Positions 17,345 through 27,068 of a DNA stretch of 64,000 nt are shown here, piece by piece; positions within the stretch are counted from its first letter, which is position 1, and the number at the start of each line of letters is the position of its first letter. The stretch spans positions 6,727 through 70,726 of the forward strand of contig CAYZUC010000003.1 in NCBI GenBank assembly GCA_964481705.1, written 5' to 3'. Position numbers and translations under genes: made by a program. Under the pieces are notes generated by a model that was given only the letters and a program-made list of their open reading frames with translations, had not been told where the DNA came from and searched no databases. The stretch is from CAYZUC01 sp964481705. GTDB taxonomy: Bacteria; Bacillota; Clostridia; Lachnospirales; Lachnospiraceae.

Positions 17345-18049
17345 TTATTGTTGTATATGATAGGTACCTGCGAAGGAACTTGTTCCTTCCTTATCCGTAA
17401 TTTCAATCACGCCATCATCTGTCATTTTGATTTCAAAGGAAAAATCCTCTCCCTTATAGACAGCATGATCGCCTTCTGGCTGAAGTTCGGTTGTAAAGAT
17501 TTCTTTCTCACCCTTACGCACGTTCATCTCAAAGGAATGAGAATCAGCCATAGCCAAATCTACATATTTCGTTCCGTTGTCATCAACAAAGCTTCCAAAC
17601 CAGCTATATTCCTTATCTGTCTCCTCATTGTAGAGTGGAAATTCCGAGAAGTCACATACTGTGTTGTTCTCGATATCGTATGCCATGACATCTCCGGTTA
17701 CTGTATTTACAGCAAGACCATAATCAGTTAATTCCTTACCATCTGATGTAACCCTTGCTACGTAATAATCTTGATCTGATAAGTCAACAACATCCTTCTG
17801 TACCTTAAAGGTTGCATCTTTTCCTTGAAGCTTCTCTTCAATTAAGCTCTCCGCATCCTTCTTTGACAGTTCATATGTGAATGAGCTGTCCTCAACCGGC
17901 TTTGCAGCATATCCTCCTTCACTTACTTCTGATGGATTTACCTCTGTTGTGGGAGATGGAGCTTTTCCGACAGAGCAGCCTGTTATAAGCAGAGCAAATG
18001 TTGTAATACATATTCCTATTTGAACTCTTTTCATTTTTCTCTCTCCCAT
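17345..18049 (-). CDS. Lipoprotein, possibly PepSY-like
   Basis: A 234-residue lipoprotein with lipobox ALLITGC near residue 25. Residues about 60-125 (KKDAESLIEEKLQ, then YYVARVTSDGKELTDYGLAV and TGDVMAYD) follow the helix plus beta-sheet pattern of PepSY-type domains; the remaining C-terminal part is a separate beta-rich region. The ATG at 18049 directly follows the stop codon of the amidase gene and has GAGG six bases upstream inside that gene's last codons. A second in-frame ATG at 18034 is also possible. Coupling to the amidase suggests a linked envelope role, perhaps as an inhibitor or chaperone of the hydrolase, which is inference. Confidence 0.75.
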   Translation of the reverse strand: MGERKMKRVQIGICITTFALLITGCSVGKAPSPTTEVNPSEVSEGGYAAKPVEDSSFTYELSKKDAESLIEEKLQGKDATFKVQKDVVDLSDQDYYVARVTSDGKELTDYGLAVNTVTGDVMAYDIENNTVCDFSEFPLYNEETDKEYSWFGSFVDDNGTKYVDLAMADSHSFEMNVRKGEKEIFTTELQPEGDHAVYKGEDFSFEIKMTDDGVIEITDKEGTSSFAGTYHIQQ

Positions 18050-21000
18050 CTATTTCCTCTCTAATCCATAGTAGGACGCAATGGCATCCGCATTCGCCTG
18101 TCCTATTTGCTTCATTTTCTCGGAGCTTAGGAACGAAGCATCTCCGTCCATAAAGAACTCTTCTACAAGAATTGCAGGAACGCCCAAAGTAGCTGCGCGA
18201 TTTAAGACCGCAAGATCCGAACGTGTTTTCAATCCTCTGTTTCCCAGACCAAAATAGTTCTGATTGTAAGAAATAATCTTACTTGCCAATCCCTCTTTTT
18301 TATCACTTGCCTTTCCGGAAAGTAAAACCTCCGTACCCTTTCCTCCTCCGGCGTTCAGATGAATGCTTACCAGAACATCGCAGCCCTGGTTCTTTGCCAT
18401 ATCGGCACGATATGCATTATCTACTGTGGAGTCACCGGTTCTCGTCATAACGACTGTTGCATTCTTATAGTCATTCAGTAAACGATCCTTACATGCATTC
18501 GCAATAATCAAGGTCGCATCCTGTTCTCTCCAGCCATTATAATTTGCTCCATTGTTGCTTCCTCCATGTCCGGGATCCAGACATACTTTTACTTTTCCAC
18601 CGCCTTCTTCTGCGACTGCTTCAGTTACCTTAACCCTGCAGGTAGCTTTGATGCCATTGTCCGTTTCAGCAGTAACCGTGATATACGTATTATCCTTCGT
18701 CTTCTTTATTCCCTTAATAACTCCCTTGCTGGATACTGTCACATAATTCGTGTTGCTCGAATACCAGGATATGTGTTTTGCGGTCGTCTGTTCTGGAGTG
18801 AATTTTTCAACCTTTAAGGTTTTCGTCTGACCAATTCCAACACTTGTTGATGTAGTGTTCAGTTTGATAGCGCTCGGATTACAGAATCTGGAACCGGCAG
18901 GTCTGCCCTGAATGCGGTTCTTGCTTACCTTCTCATTGTAATACCAGCCACTGACACGATACTTCATCAGCGTACCATCTGCAATCACAGACTTATCATA
19001 AAAATGGAACACACCATTTGTGGATTTGTAGGACTTACTTGTTTTACTGTCATTTGGATTTAAGGTTACCCAATTATCATACGAGCCATCACTATCACCC
19101 ATGGAACGCTCAATCGTATAGTACTCAATGTACTCTGAACCGGTTCCGGTAATCTTTGTCCAGCTTACATCAGCACCTTCATTTGCAGTATGACCTGTAG
19201 TTGCAACATTTTCAGGAGCCGCAGGTCTTGGCCACTCTTCAACCACGTTGGAGTAAGCTCCCTGCAGTTCTCCACCCGGAAGGTTACTATCCTTTTTCAC
19301 AGCAGAAACACGATAGAAATAATGCTTTCCAGGAGTCAAGCCATCGAAATTCAGATATCTCTTCGTATAGTAAGTAGTTCCTTTGGAAACCACCCTTCTA
19401 TAGTAGGTCTCTCCTGCGAATTTATCATTCTCACAGCTTTCTACGATATAACGTTCTGCAGACTTTCCGCAATCCGACCAGGTAACCTGAATCTTGCTAA
19501 GAGATTGTGCTGCTGCTTTCAATGTTGGTGCTTTCAGCTTCGTGTAATCGTAACCATAGGGTTCTTCCACTCCATATTGTTTCCTATGAACATGAACACC
19601 ATTTTTGGTAGCCGGACGTACTTTGAACGCATAGTATCGTCCATGCTTTAATCCTGTCTTTTTATAGGTAATCATCTTGGTTATTTTATTCGCAGATGCC
19701 GTACATTTGGCTACCGGTGCATAATACCACTGATCCTCAGGAAGGAGCTTGCCATCTGCTCCCACAATATTCTGAGCCATCAAAATCTGATAATACTTTG
19801 CTCCATCTACCTTTTTAAAGGTCAATTCCATCGCATTGAAGTTTGCACTTTTTACTGTCAGGGATTCCAGATCGTTCAGTTGGGTTTTGATTCCCTTTGC
19901 TTCACTCTTTGCTCCCTGAACCTTGTTAATCACAGAAGAAATCTTGTAATAGTACATTGCCTCAGCCGGGACATTGCTCAGTGTATACTGCAGACAATTG
20001 TAGCTTACTCCTACCTTGCTGCCATCCACTCTCGTTGCCTTGTCGGGTTTTACGGCCTTAACTTTGGTATAATTTGAAAGACCATTTTTTGAACGCCAAA
20101 TCTGGTAATAATTATTTCCTGTAATATCCTTTTGTTCTTCCCATGTAAAAGTTACCGTACTTCCGCTGTTGGAAGAAACAGACGCAAAACGCGGAGCATT
20201 CATGGCCACTCGTGCCTTTTTTGCAGTAGAACCTTTGGAGGTTACAAGCTTTCCATCTACCTGCGCCTGTGCATAAACCTTATAATAGTAATACTCTCCA
20301 AATTGAAAATCTTCAAATCCACCGTTTTTATTATGCCCATCATCCAAATAACGTACTGCATCAACACCATTCAGCGCTGTTACCACATTGCCAAAATACT
20401 TGTGCGTATTCTGTGCATCTGCTCCTGTCATATCAGGCAGTTCGCTATACGCCTTGCTTACACGATAAGCTCTTTTTACCATATAGCTGGTAGCACCTTT
20501 TGTCTTGGAAAATTCTACTCCCATAACATCCTTACTTCCGTAGGCAGCCGCTGACAATATCGTCGGCGTACACACGACAACAGTACCGTCTCCATAAACA
20601 ATACTTCCATCAGGAACTCTTCTGCCTCCAGAAATACGGTATATATAGCTATCCGAAATCTTTTTGTCATTAAAATGTTTGGTCATGACTTCACCAAGAA
20701 GCTCCCATTCACCATTTGACTTTCTTCTCTCAATTTTATAGAATTTGGCTCCAGTTACGGCTGCCCATGTCAGCTTTACATAGTTCTTCTTTGTCAATAC
20801 TGCCTTGGTATTCTTCTCTGCAGGCGCTGTAACACTTGTCTTTGCCGACACAATATCACTAATCAGAGGGGTATCATTAATCTTATCAATTACTTCAATA
20901 TAATACTCGTATGTTGTATTATACTGGAGTCCCCCATCCTTAAATTTGCGTACATTCGGTTTTAAGGACTTAATCAAATCGAAATCCTGTGAACCGTTTA

Positions 21001-21379
21001 AAGAGGAAACTCTCCTATAAACATTATATCTCTTTGGATTGTAAGTATTGTCATTCCATTTTAGGGTAATCGCTTTTACTTCCACTTTGTTGACACTTAA
21101 TGTAAACAAACTGGAATCTGTCTCACCCTTCTCATCCACGACATCCGATCCGGACACTGTATCCTCCGAAATGGTCTCTGAACCATCGAGAGCCGTTATC
21201 ATTGCATTTTCCGTCTCTACACTCTCTGATATGTCATTCTCTGTGATACTTTCTGTCACCTCAGCTGGTAACGCTTCCGCAAAGACCTGAAACCAGTTGC
21301 CGGAAGTCAATGTCATGGCAATTGCCAGCACAATACCCAGAAATCTCTTCGTTTGCATACTCATCAATACGTTTCTCAT
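18050..21379 (-). CDS. Secreted N-acetylmuramoyl-L-alanine amidase with FnIII repeats and Ig-like domain
   Basis: A 1109-residue exported cell-wall hydrolase. Residues 1-35 are a signal peptide ending near VFAEA. About seven FnIII-like modules follow (roughly 90-840), recognised by repeated YYYKV/YYYRVSA strand motifs, then a Big_2-type Ig-like domain (about 850-925). The C-terminal amidase_3 domain starts near 929 and has all zinc/catalytic residues: His938 in DPGHGG, Glu952 in WREQDA, His1007 in SIHLNA and Glu1073 in VEEFF. It would cleave the lactyl amide bond between MurNAc and the stem peptide. AGAGGG lies six bases before the ATG. It has its own promoter and a leader hairpin (21420-21519). 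Such a large FnIII array before an amidase is unusual and suggests surface display or glycan spacing. Confidence 0.92.
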   Translation of the reverse strand: MRNVLMSMQTKRFLGIVLAIAMTLTSGNWFQVFAEALPAEVTESITENDISESVETENAMITALDGSETISEDTVSGSDVVDEKGETDSSLFTLSVNKVEVKAITLKWNDNTYNPKRYNVYRRVSSLNGSQDFDLIKSLKPNVRKFKDGGLQYNTTYEYYIEVIDKINDTPLISDIVSAKTSVTAPAEKNTKAVLTKKNYVKLTWAAVTGAKFYKIERRKSNGEWELLGEVMTKHFNDKKISDSYIYRISGGRRVPDGSIVYGDGTVVVCTPTILSAAAYGSKDVMGVEFSKTKGATSYMVKRAYRVSKAYSELPDMTGADAQNTHKYFGNVVTALNGVDAVRYLDDGHNKNGGFEDFQFGEYYYYKVYAQAQVDGKLVTSKGSTAKKARVAMNAPRFASVSSNSGSTVTFTWEEQKDITGNNYYQIWRSKNGLSNYTKVKAVKPDKATRVDGSKVGVSYNCLQYTLSNVPAEAMYYYKISSVINKVQGAKSEAKGIKTQLNDLESLTVKSANFNAMELTFKKVDGAKYYQILMAQNIVGADGKLLPEDQWYYAPVAKCTASANKITKMITYKKTGLKHGRYYAFKVRPATKNGVHVHRKQYGVEEPYGYDYTKLKAPTLKAAAQSLSKIQVTWSDCGKSAERYIVESCENDKFAGETYYRRVVSKGTTYYTKRYLNFDGLTPGKHYFYRVSAVKKDSNLPGGELQGAYSNVVEEWPRPAAPENVATTGHTANEGADVSWTKITGTGSEYIEYYTIERSMGDSDGSYDNWVTLNPNDSKTSKSYKSTNGVFHFYDKSVIADGTLMKYRVSGWYYNEKVSKNRIQGRPAGSRFCNPSAIKLNTTSTSVGIGQTKTLKVEKFTPEQTTAKHISWYSSNTNYVTVSSKGVIKGIKKTKDNTYITVTAETDNGIKATCRVKVTEAVAEEGGGKVKVCLDPGHGGSNNGANYNGWREQDATLIIANACKDRLLNDYKNATVVMTRTGDSTVDNAYRADMAKNQGCDVLVSIHLNAGGGKGTEVLLSGKASDKKEGLASKIISYNQNYFGLGNRGLKTRSDLAVLNRAATLGVPAILVEEFFMDGDASFLSSEKMKQIGQANADAIASYYGLERK

Positions 21380-21419
21380 TTCATTCCCTCTTCTTCATAA
21401 TCTGTTTCCGTTTTCAACC

Positions 21420-21456
21420 AAAAAGAAAGCGTATCATACATAATGTATCATACGCT
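21420..21456 (-). terminator. Terminator-like hairpin between the 875-residue FnIII gene and the amidase
   Basis: Minus strand: a 12-base inverted repeat with one mismatch (AGCGTATGATAC / GTATGATACGCT) followed by TTCTTTTTGG. It can end the upstream FnIII transcript. Because the promoter at 21491-21519 lies upstream of it, it also falls in the amidase 5' leader. Confidence 0.65.
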
Positions 21457-21490
21457 CTCTTCACCATTACAACATTATGTAATCCATGTC

Positions 21491-21519
21491 ATTATAGCAT
21501 GTTTCATAAATGTTGTATA
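21491..21519 (-). promoter_or_regulatory. Promoter of the amidase gene
   Basis: Minus strand: TATACA, 17-base spacer, consensus TATAAT with an extended TGC just before it. Transcription would begin near 21484, about 105 bases upstream of the amidase ATG. Confidence 0.65.
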
Positions 21520-21579
21520 GTATTTCCGAAAATTACCTATATATAGCGATTCAAATTAAGGGAATCTTAATATTTGTTA

Positions 21580-24207
21580 TCATTTTACAATAACGTAGAA
21601 TGTCTTTGTCAGTCTGTAGTTATCGCTGTCATGATTGATTGCTCTTGCTGTAATACGATAGGTTCCTGCAGGACATCCTGTACTTACACTCACTACTCCA
21701 TTGTAATCATTGGAGCCGCTATCCTTTGCCTTTACATTAATCCAAGGGGTCGAGCTGTCCCAGGAAATGGATTTCTGAGTCGGATCAAAGGTGGTGCTGT
21801 TGTCATGCTTGTAGTATTTCACTCCAATCGTTTCTTGTTTTCCTTTGTCAATGGTAATCATCTGGTTTCCATTAATTACGGAAAGCTTCTGATTCTCAAG
21901 AGCAATTCGATATGGCGTGGAATAGGTATCTGATTTCCACTTACCAATCACTTCCGTGCTTCCTTCATATACACCTGCAATTCGATACGTGTATTCTACA
22001 CCGTTCGTGACATTGGTGCGGTGGCTGCGTGCCCTGGTATTGGTCAGCACATGATAGCTGCCGCCATCCTTACTGTATTCAATGCGGTACAGATCCACCT
22101 CCGGATCATAAGCTCTTGACCATGTCAGCTTTGCTCCATTGGAGTTGCTTGTATCATAGCTTACATTGAATTCTTCAATTGTTCTCGGAATTGGTCGTAC
22201 CCCATTCGATGGATCAGACCAATCCGTACTGTTCTCTTCATCTGTCCAAACCTTCAATTCCGTGTAATACTTCACTCCCGGAGTCAGTCCATCAATGATA
22301 CAATAACGTTTGTTGAATTCATCCGAACGTTTTTCGATATCCTTCTGTCCTGTTACCGTTGCAAAGGTTGGATCCGTGCTGTATCGAACCGTATACTTGA
22401 TCGCTTTCTTATTAAATGGCGACCATTTTGCTTTAATCTTACGAAGAGAATAGCTGCTGGCTACCGGTGTGGGTCCTATCGCAGTAACCTTGATCTCATT
22501 AGACGAAACACAGTTATCCACTCCTCCATTATGAGTACACTCCTTGTTTCCGATCATCGGCATGATCTTGTACGAATAAACGGAACCAAGGTCTACCCTT
22601 TTATCCTTGATATATACATATCCATTCTTCGCCTTTAATCCGGGAGTTCTTAAGTAACTCAGCTTTTCATAATTTCCTGCCACACCATTCTCGATCTTAT
22701 TTCGATATACCTGATACTTGGTGGCATAATCCACTTTTTCAAATGAAAGCTCAATAACCCCATTTTTTCCAATGTTCGTTGCCATAGGATCCTTTACCAT
22801 TCCAAGGTGTGTCATATCATAATCAACATCACTGAAGGCACCGGCTGACTTTCCGGCTACTGCACGTACTTTATAATAGAAATTCTGTTCCGGCTTCATT
22901 GGGAAATTAACATAGGTCCATCCTTTTACAATACTGTCATCATCACGGATGTCATTCGATATTTCGTCATCCTTAAAGAATCTGGACCAATCAAAAGGAT
23001 GACTGTCCACATAGCTTTTGTCAATGACTCCTCCAGCCACGCTTCCCTTTTTCAGCATGGATTTTGATACTCTCTTATAGGAACCATTCTCTTTATTGGA
23101 ATAGAAAATCTCATAAGAAGAAGCATCCTTAATGGCATTAAAAGCTATCTCGATTTTGTTTGCACTCACATTATATGCAGTACAAAGATATGGTTTTCCA
23201 ATCACAGATTTTGCTTTCTTCGTAGAGGAAATCAAGGACTCCACTGCTTTTCCTGCTTCCAGAGTAAAGACTGCCTTCACTTGATAGGAGTACTTTTCAC
23301 CAAGTGAAACTGTTCCACTGTCATCCGTATAAACAAGAGCAACCGCGTGTGAGGATTTGATTCCCTTTCCGGAGTAATTGTCAATTACCTCACAATCGTT
23401 TTCACTGATTGTTTTAATCTTTTCCTTATTTCGATAAATCTCATAGGTGATATGATTGCCTTTCACCTGTTCAAAGGTAAAATCAAAGGACGGTTTTCCA
23501 TTATCTGTTCCATCAAATGGAGACGCTGACCAATCCACACCGTCACTATACGCTGCCACCAAATCCAATGCGAGCGGCTTACACACCACGGACACTGCAT
23601 TTGGTGCCTTTTCCGTTGCTTCAACAATCTGCTTATCCTTATCATAAGCAACCACCTTATAGACAAAGCTGTCAACACTGTCGCCAAGGGCATCCTTCTC
23701 TATATAAGAGGTCTTAGTGGTAAACCCGCTTCCATTATCTGCAATTTGCTTGAAGCCTTCGTTTCCCTGTCCATCATAATCCGACACAAAGCGATATAGC
23801 TTGTAGTACTTGGACTTATTCATTTTCTTCCAAGCTACCTTAATCTGTCCCTTGCTGTTCATGGTCGCCTGCATAAACTTCCTATTTGCTTCCGGAACCT
23901 GAAGGGGAGATGTCACATCACCACCTGCTTCTGCCAGGGCATCTGCAACCTCATCTGCCTCGATCACTTCCTCATATGCTCCGGATGCCTGCGCATCAGA
24001 TTCCTCTTCTGTCATCTCGATGACCTCCGGTTCCTCTGTCAAAGCAGGTTCCTCTGTCTGTTCGGTGTCAATAATCTCTGTTACGATTCCATCTTCCGGT
24101 TCCGTTACTTCTGCTGCAAAAGCGCTGACATTTAAGCTTGTTAGAATCAATGCCATTGTCAGAACAAATGCCAGTCTTTGTTTCCATGTTTTTCTTATCT
24201 CTTTCAC
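21580..24207 (-). CDS. Large secreted FnIII-repeat protein
   Basis: An 875-residue exported protein. Residues 1-32 form a signal peptide ending SAFAA; an acidic, low-complexity segment (about 35-95) leads into about six FnIII-like modules (about 100-780) marked by NFYYKVRAVAG, YSYKIMPM, KYTVRYSTD and YTYRIAGVY. The last 100 residues form a beta-rich, Ig-like end domain closing with ARAINHDSDNYRLTKTFYVI. No catalytic domain or sortase motif is visible. Start is GTG at 24207 with AGGGGG seven bases upstream. It is a paralogue of the amidase N-terminal region and of the 850-residue protein next to it. It is likely a surface adhesin or glycan-binding protein. Confidence 0.82.
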   Translation of the reverse strand: MKEIRKTWKQRLAFVLTMALILTSLNVSAFAAEVTEPEDGIVTEIIDTEQTEEPALTEEPEVIEMTEEESDAQASGAYEEVIEADEVADALAEAGGDVTSPLQVPEANRKFMQATMNSKGQIKVAWKKMNKSKYYKLYRFVSDYDGQGNEGFKQIADNGSGFTTKTSYIEKDALGDSVDSFVYKVVAYDKDKQIVEATEKAPNAVSVVCKPLALDLVAAYSDGVDWSASPFDGTDNGKPSFDFTFEQVKGNHITYEIYRNKEKIKTISENDCEVIDNYSGKGIKSSHAVALVYTDDSGTVSLGEKYSYQVKAVFTLEAGKAVESLISSTKKAKSVIGKPYLCTAYNVSANKIEIAFNAIKDASSYEIFYSNKENGSYKRVSKSMLKKGSVAGGVIDKSYVDSHPFDWSRFFKDDEISNDIRDDDSIVKGWTYVNFPMKPEQNFYYKVRAVAGKSAGAFSDVDYDMTHLGMVKDPMATNIGKNGVIELSFEKVDYATKYQVYRNKIENGVAGNYEKLSYLRTPGLKAKNGYVYIKDKRVDLGSVYSYKIMPMIGNKECTHNGGVDNCVSSNEIKVTAIGPTPVASSYSLRKIKAKWSPFNKKAIKYTVRYSTDPTFATVTGQKDIEKRSDEFNKRYCIIDGLTPGVKYYTELKVWTDEENSTDWSDPSNGVRPIPRTIEEFNVSYDTSNSNGAKLTWSRAYDPEVDLYRIEYSKDGGSYHVLTNTRARSHRTNVTNGVEYTYRIAGVYEGSTEVIGKWKSDTYSTPYRIALENQKLSVINGNQMITIDKGKQETIGVKYYKHDNSTTFDPTQKSISWDSSTPWINVKAKDSGSNDYNGVVSVSTGCPAGTYRITARAINHDSDNYRLTKTFYVIVK

Positions 24208-24374
24208 CTTGTTTCCCCCTTGCTCACATTTCTTTTTTTTAGTAGAATACTATTATTTTATCATACTATTATTTGCTTGCATAGCTAATATTTGTCATTT
24301 TGAAACATTATTTCTTATATTGTTGTTCAATATGGGTCATTGCTTTTAATTGTAGAACATTTCCAAAGTCTAAT

Positions 24375-24408
24375 ACAAAAAGCAGCTACACACACGCGTA
24401 GCTGCTTT
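24375..24408 (-). terminator. Rho-independent terminator after the 850-residue FnIII gene
   Basis: Minus-strand hairpin with an 11-base stem (AAAGCAGCTAC / GTAGCTGCTTT) followed by a T run. It isolates the gene at 24419-26971 from the FnIII gene downstream. Confidence 0.85.
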
Positions 24409-24418
24409 GTTTTCCTTA

Positions 24419-26971
24419 CTATTTTACCGTAATTGTTACTTTCTTACCATCTCCACCAAATCTTGGCTTTAAGGTAACGGTGGTAGATCCGACTTTTCTG
24501 GCCTTTATCTCAATATATGGCTTGCCATCACTATTACCATCATCTGATCTTTCTACAATATTTGTATCAGCAATACTATATTTCACATCCTTGAAGGTCG
24601 TGTTGCTTGGATCAAAATCCTTTACCTGAATCTTATATTTCTCGCCGACCTTCATCGTTTTCGATTCACTATTCAGTGATAGGGATTTCGGAACAATAAT
24701 CGACCTTGCAGTTTTCTCGACTCCTTCTATCTCTCTCACACCATTTGAAGCAACTGCACAAATGCGATATTGGTACTTTCTTCCGCCAACATAGGAAATC
24801 GGGTCACGAACAGCTCGTTTTGTTTTACCATTCTCGGCGATTTCTCCACAGTTCTTCCAAGTCTTTCCTCCATCTACACTTCGATAGAATCGATATTTGC
24901 TGACCTGGGCTTGCTCGTCAGATGTCTCTATGGTAATTCGAATTCCCTGCCATTTGTTCGTATGCTTACCACTACTGTCAATATCAGTGCACTCGGATAC
25001 AATACTCTTCACGGCCTTCGGTCTTGTATAGCCTTCGGTCCATCTGGCTTTCGCCGGATCACTATCTCCGGAAGCGCTGTGTGTCAGGATACGGTAGTAA
25101 TACGATACAAAAGGAGTAAGATTCTTGTCGGTTATCAAACGCTTCTTAAATTCCGATTCACCCTTCTTTACTTCATCAACGGTTACTGCATTTGTAAAAT
25201 CAGGAGTACCATCCAAACCGGTTACTGTCGTTCTCTGAATCGTATAAGATGTAGCTCCGTATATTGCCGCCCAGCTAACACGTATGTTAGACATGCTGCG
25301 TCCCTCTACCTTAGGTTTTGGCGAACCTACAATAACATGTCCTGTGACCGGATCACTCATTGCATAGGTTCCCTTGGCACTTCCATTTACAGGATAAATA
25401 CGATAAGCATAGTATTTTCCATCCTGTAATCTCTTTTTATCCTGATAGATAATCCGTCCGGTACCCTTATCAACCTTAGATGCATTCACTGTTGCAATCT
25501 TGCCATATTTTTCTTCACCATTTAAAGCACTGGTATCTAGTGCTGTGCTTCGCTCAATCACATACTTGGTTGCACACTTTTCATATTTCCAGGATACACG
25601 TAACTGTTTTGTACTTACACTGTCAACTTCTACTTCAGAAACCTTTGCAAAGCGGCAGGTATTCTCAATTGGATTACTCATAGCTCCGGTAATATTACTT
25701 TTACCAACAGCACGTACTCGATAATAATAGGTCTTATCCGGTGTCATCTTGTTGTAATTGGCCATGTAGCCTGCTTTACCGGTACCGTTGAGTGAAGAAA
25801 CCTCTGTCAGTGAGCTAACCTTCACTGTTTTTATTACTGAATATCCATGATCACGATATTTGGAACGTAAAATTGCATATTTGGTAATCTTTCCACTTGG
25901 TGGTACTACCTTGGTAAAGGAGAAGATTCCCTTTTTATAGCAAACGGAACCATCCGCATGATCACCGGTAATGCTCAGAAGCTCAGGTGCTCCAAACACT
26001 GCTTTCACCTTGTATCCCTTGGAATATACAGATTCCACTCGAGAATCCTCGGAAAGACCGGATACATAAGCCTTTACACGATAGTAGTGTGAAGAATTCA
26101 ACTTAAATCCGTCAAATGCCTCTGTTGTCTTATCGGTAAAGCAAATCGCCGGAATCCCGTTGTAAACTGTCTCATATGCTTCCTCACCATTCAGTGCGGA
26201 TACATTGAGGTCTGCAATTTGCTGATAATCTGCTGTCTTATTCTTACGATCCGAACGCTCGATAATATAATTCACCGGGCCATTCTGAATCGGTATGTAC
26301 ATCTGAACACGGTCTGTATTCTCGCCGGTCTGGGCAAACATAATTGTGGGGCTTGCTACTGCTGCAACGGGTGCATCGGAGGTCCGGGCACCATAACGAT
26401 CGAAATAAGTCACCAGATAGATATAGGTAGCATCGTCTGGTATTCTCTTATCATTATAAGAACGTTGACTCTTTTTTCTTCCCGTCTCATCCTGAAGATT
26501 AACAATGGTTCCATCCTCAGAAATACGATCAAGACGATAACGTCTTGCTGAACTTCCAGATGGCTTCTTCCAAGTGATTCTTACCGAGCTGGTGGTTGCT
26601 CCCTTGGATTTTTTCGTTGTCAGTACGGCACGTGCCAGCTTCGTATCACTTACTGCACCATTTAATGCAGAGCATACTGCCTGTCCATTGTAAGAAGAAA
26701 CCGAATTGATTTCAGATTCTGCTGCGTTGCTCTCTTCTGTAACAGCATCTGTTGTACTCTCTTCTGATACTTCCATCTCTTCCATCACATCGGCATCCTC
26801 CGATGTCTGTGCGTCAGATTCGGAATCCTCCAATTCAACTTCTTCTATAACAGATTCCTGATTCTTAAGTAATTCCTGTGCGAATGCCTGAGCTGTGCTT
26901 CCGCTGAAAATCATAGCTACGGTAAGCAGAAATGCAAGAATTCGCTTTGCATTGATTTTAATTTCTGTCAT
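24419..26971 (-). CDS. Large secreted FnIII-repeat protein with recurrent SALNG-type motifs
   Basis: An 850-residue exported protein. A signal peptide (MTEIKINAKRILAFLLTVAM, cleavage near AFAQE) and an acidic stretch (35-80) lead to about six FnIII-like modules, then a final Ig-like beta domain (about 760-850) ending STTVTLKPRFGG. The pentapeptide [SAT][SA]LNG appears four times (CSALNG, VSALNG, VSSLNG, TSALNG), and GLDG appears at an equivalent place. The amidase neighbour carries two more copies. GAGAGGAG precedes the ATG. No enzymatic domain or anchoring motif was found, so a structural or binding role at the surface is inferred. Confidence 0.82.
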   Translation of the reverse strand: MTEIKINAKRILAFLLTVAMIFSGSTAQAFAQELLKNQESVIEEVELEDSESDAQTSEDADVMEEMEVSEESTTDAVTEESNAAESEINSVSSYNGQAVCSALNGAVSDTKLARAVLTTKKSKGATTSSVRITWKKPSGSSARRYRLDRISEDGTIVNLQDETGRKKSQRSYNDKRIPDDATYIYLVTYFDRYGARTSDAPVAAVASPTIMFAQTGENTDRVQMYIPIQNGPVNYIIERSDRKNKTADYQQIADLNVSALNGEEAYETVYNGIPAICFTDKTTEAFDGFKLNSSHYYRVKAYVSGLSEDSRVESVYSKGYKVKAVFGAPELLSITGDHADGSVCYKKGIFSFTKVVPPSGKITKYAILRSKYRDHGYSVIKTVKVSSLTEVSSLNGTGKAGYMANYNKMTPDKTYYYRVRAVGKSNITGAMSNPIENTCRFAKVSEVEVDSVSTKQLRVSWKYEKCATKYVIERSTALDTSALNGEEKYGKIATVNASKVDKGTGRIIYQDKKRLQDGKYYAYRIYPVNGSAKGTYAMSDPVTGHVIVGSPKPKVEGRSMSNIRVSWAAIYGATSYTIQRTTVTGLDGTPDFTNAVTVDEVKKGESEFKKRLITDKNLTPFVSYYYRILTHSASGDSDPAKARWTEGYTRPKAVKSIVSECTDIDSSGKHTNKWQGIRITIETSDEQAQVSKYRFYRSVDGGKTWKNCGEIAENGKTKRAVRDPISYVGGRKYQYRICAVASNGVREIEGVEKTARSIIVPKSLSLNSESKTMKVGEKYKIQVKDFDPSNTTFKDVKYSIADTNIVERSDDGNSDGKPYIEIKARKVGSTTVTLKPRFGGDGKKVTITVK

Positions 26972-27068
26972 ACTATACTCCTCTCATTTATTCAATATAA
27001 AATTACTATAACACATTTTGGGCGTTATAGTATTTAAACTTTTCTTAAAAAGCAAGAATTTATTTTTC

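Noticed and set aside
26972..27068. Promoter for the 850-residue FnIII gene (TTGCTT, 17 bases, TACTAT on the minus strand)
   Set aside because: Both hexamers match consensus poorly, and the AT-rich region offers several equally weak alternatives.
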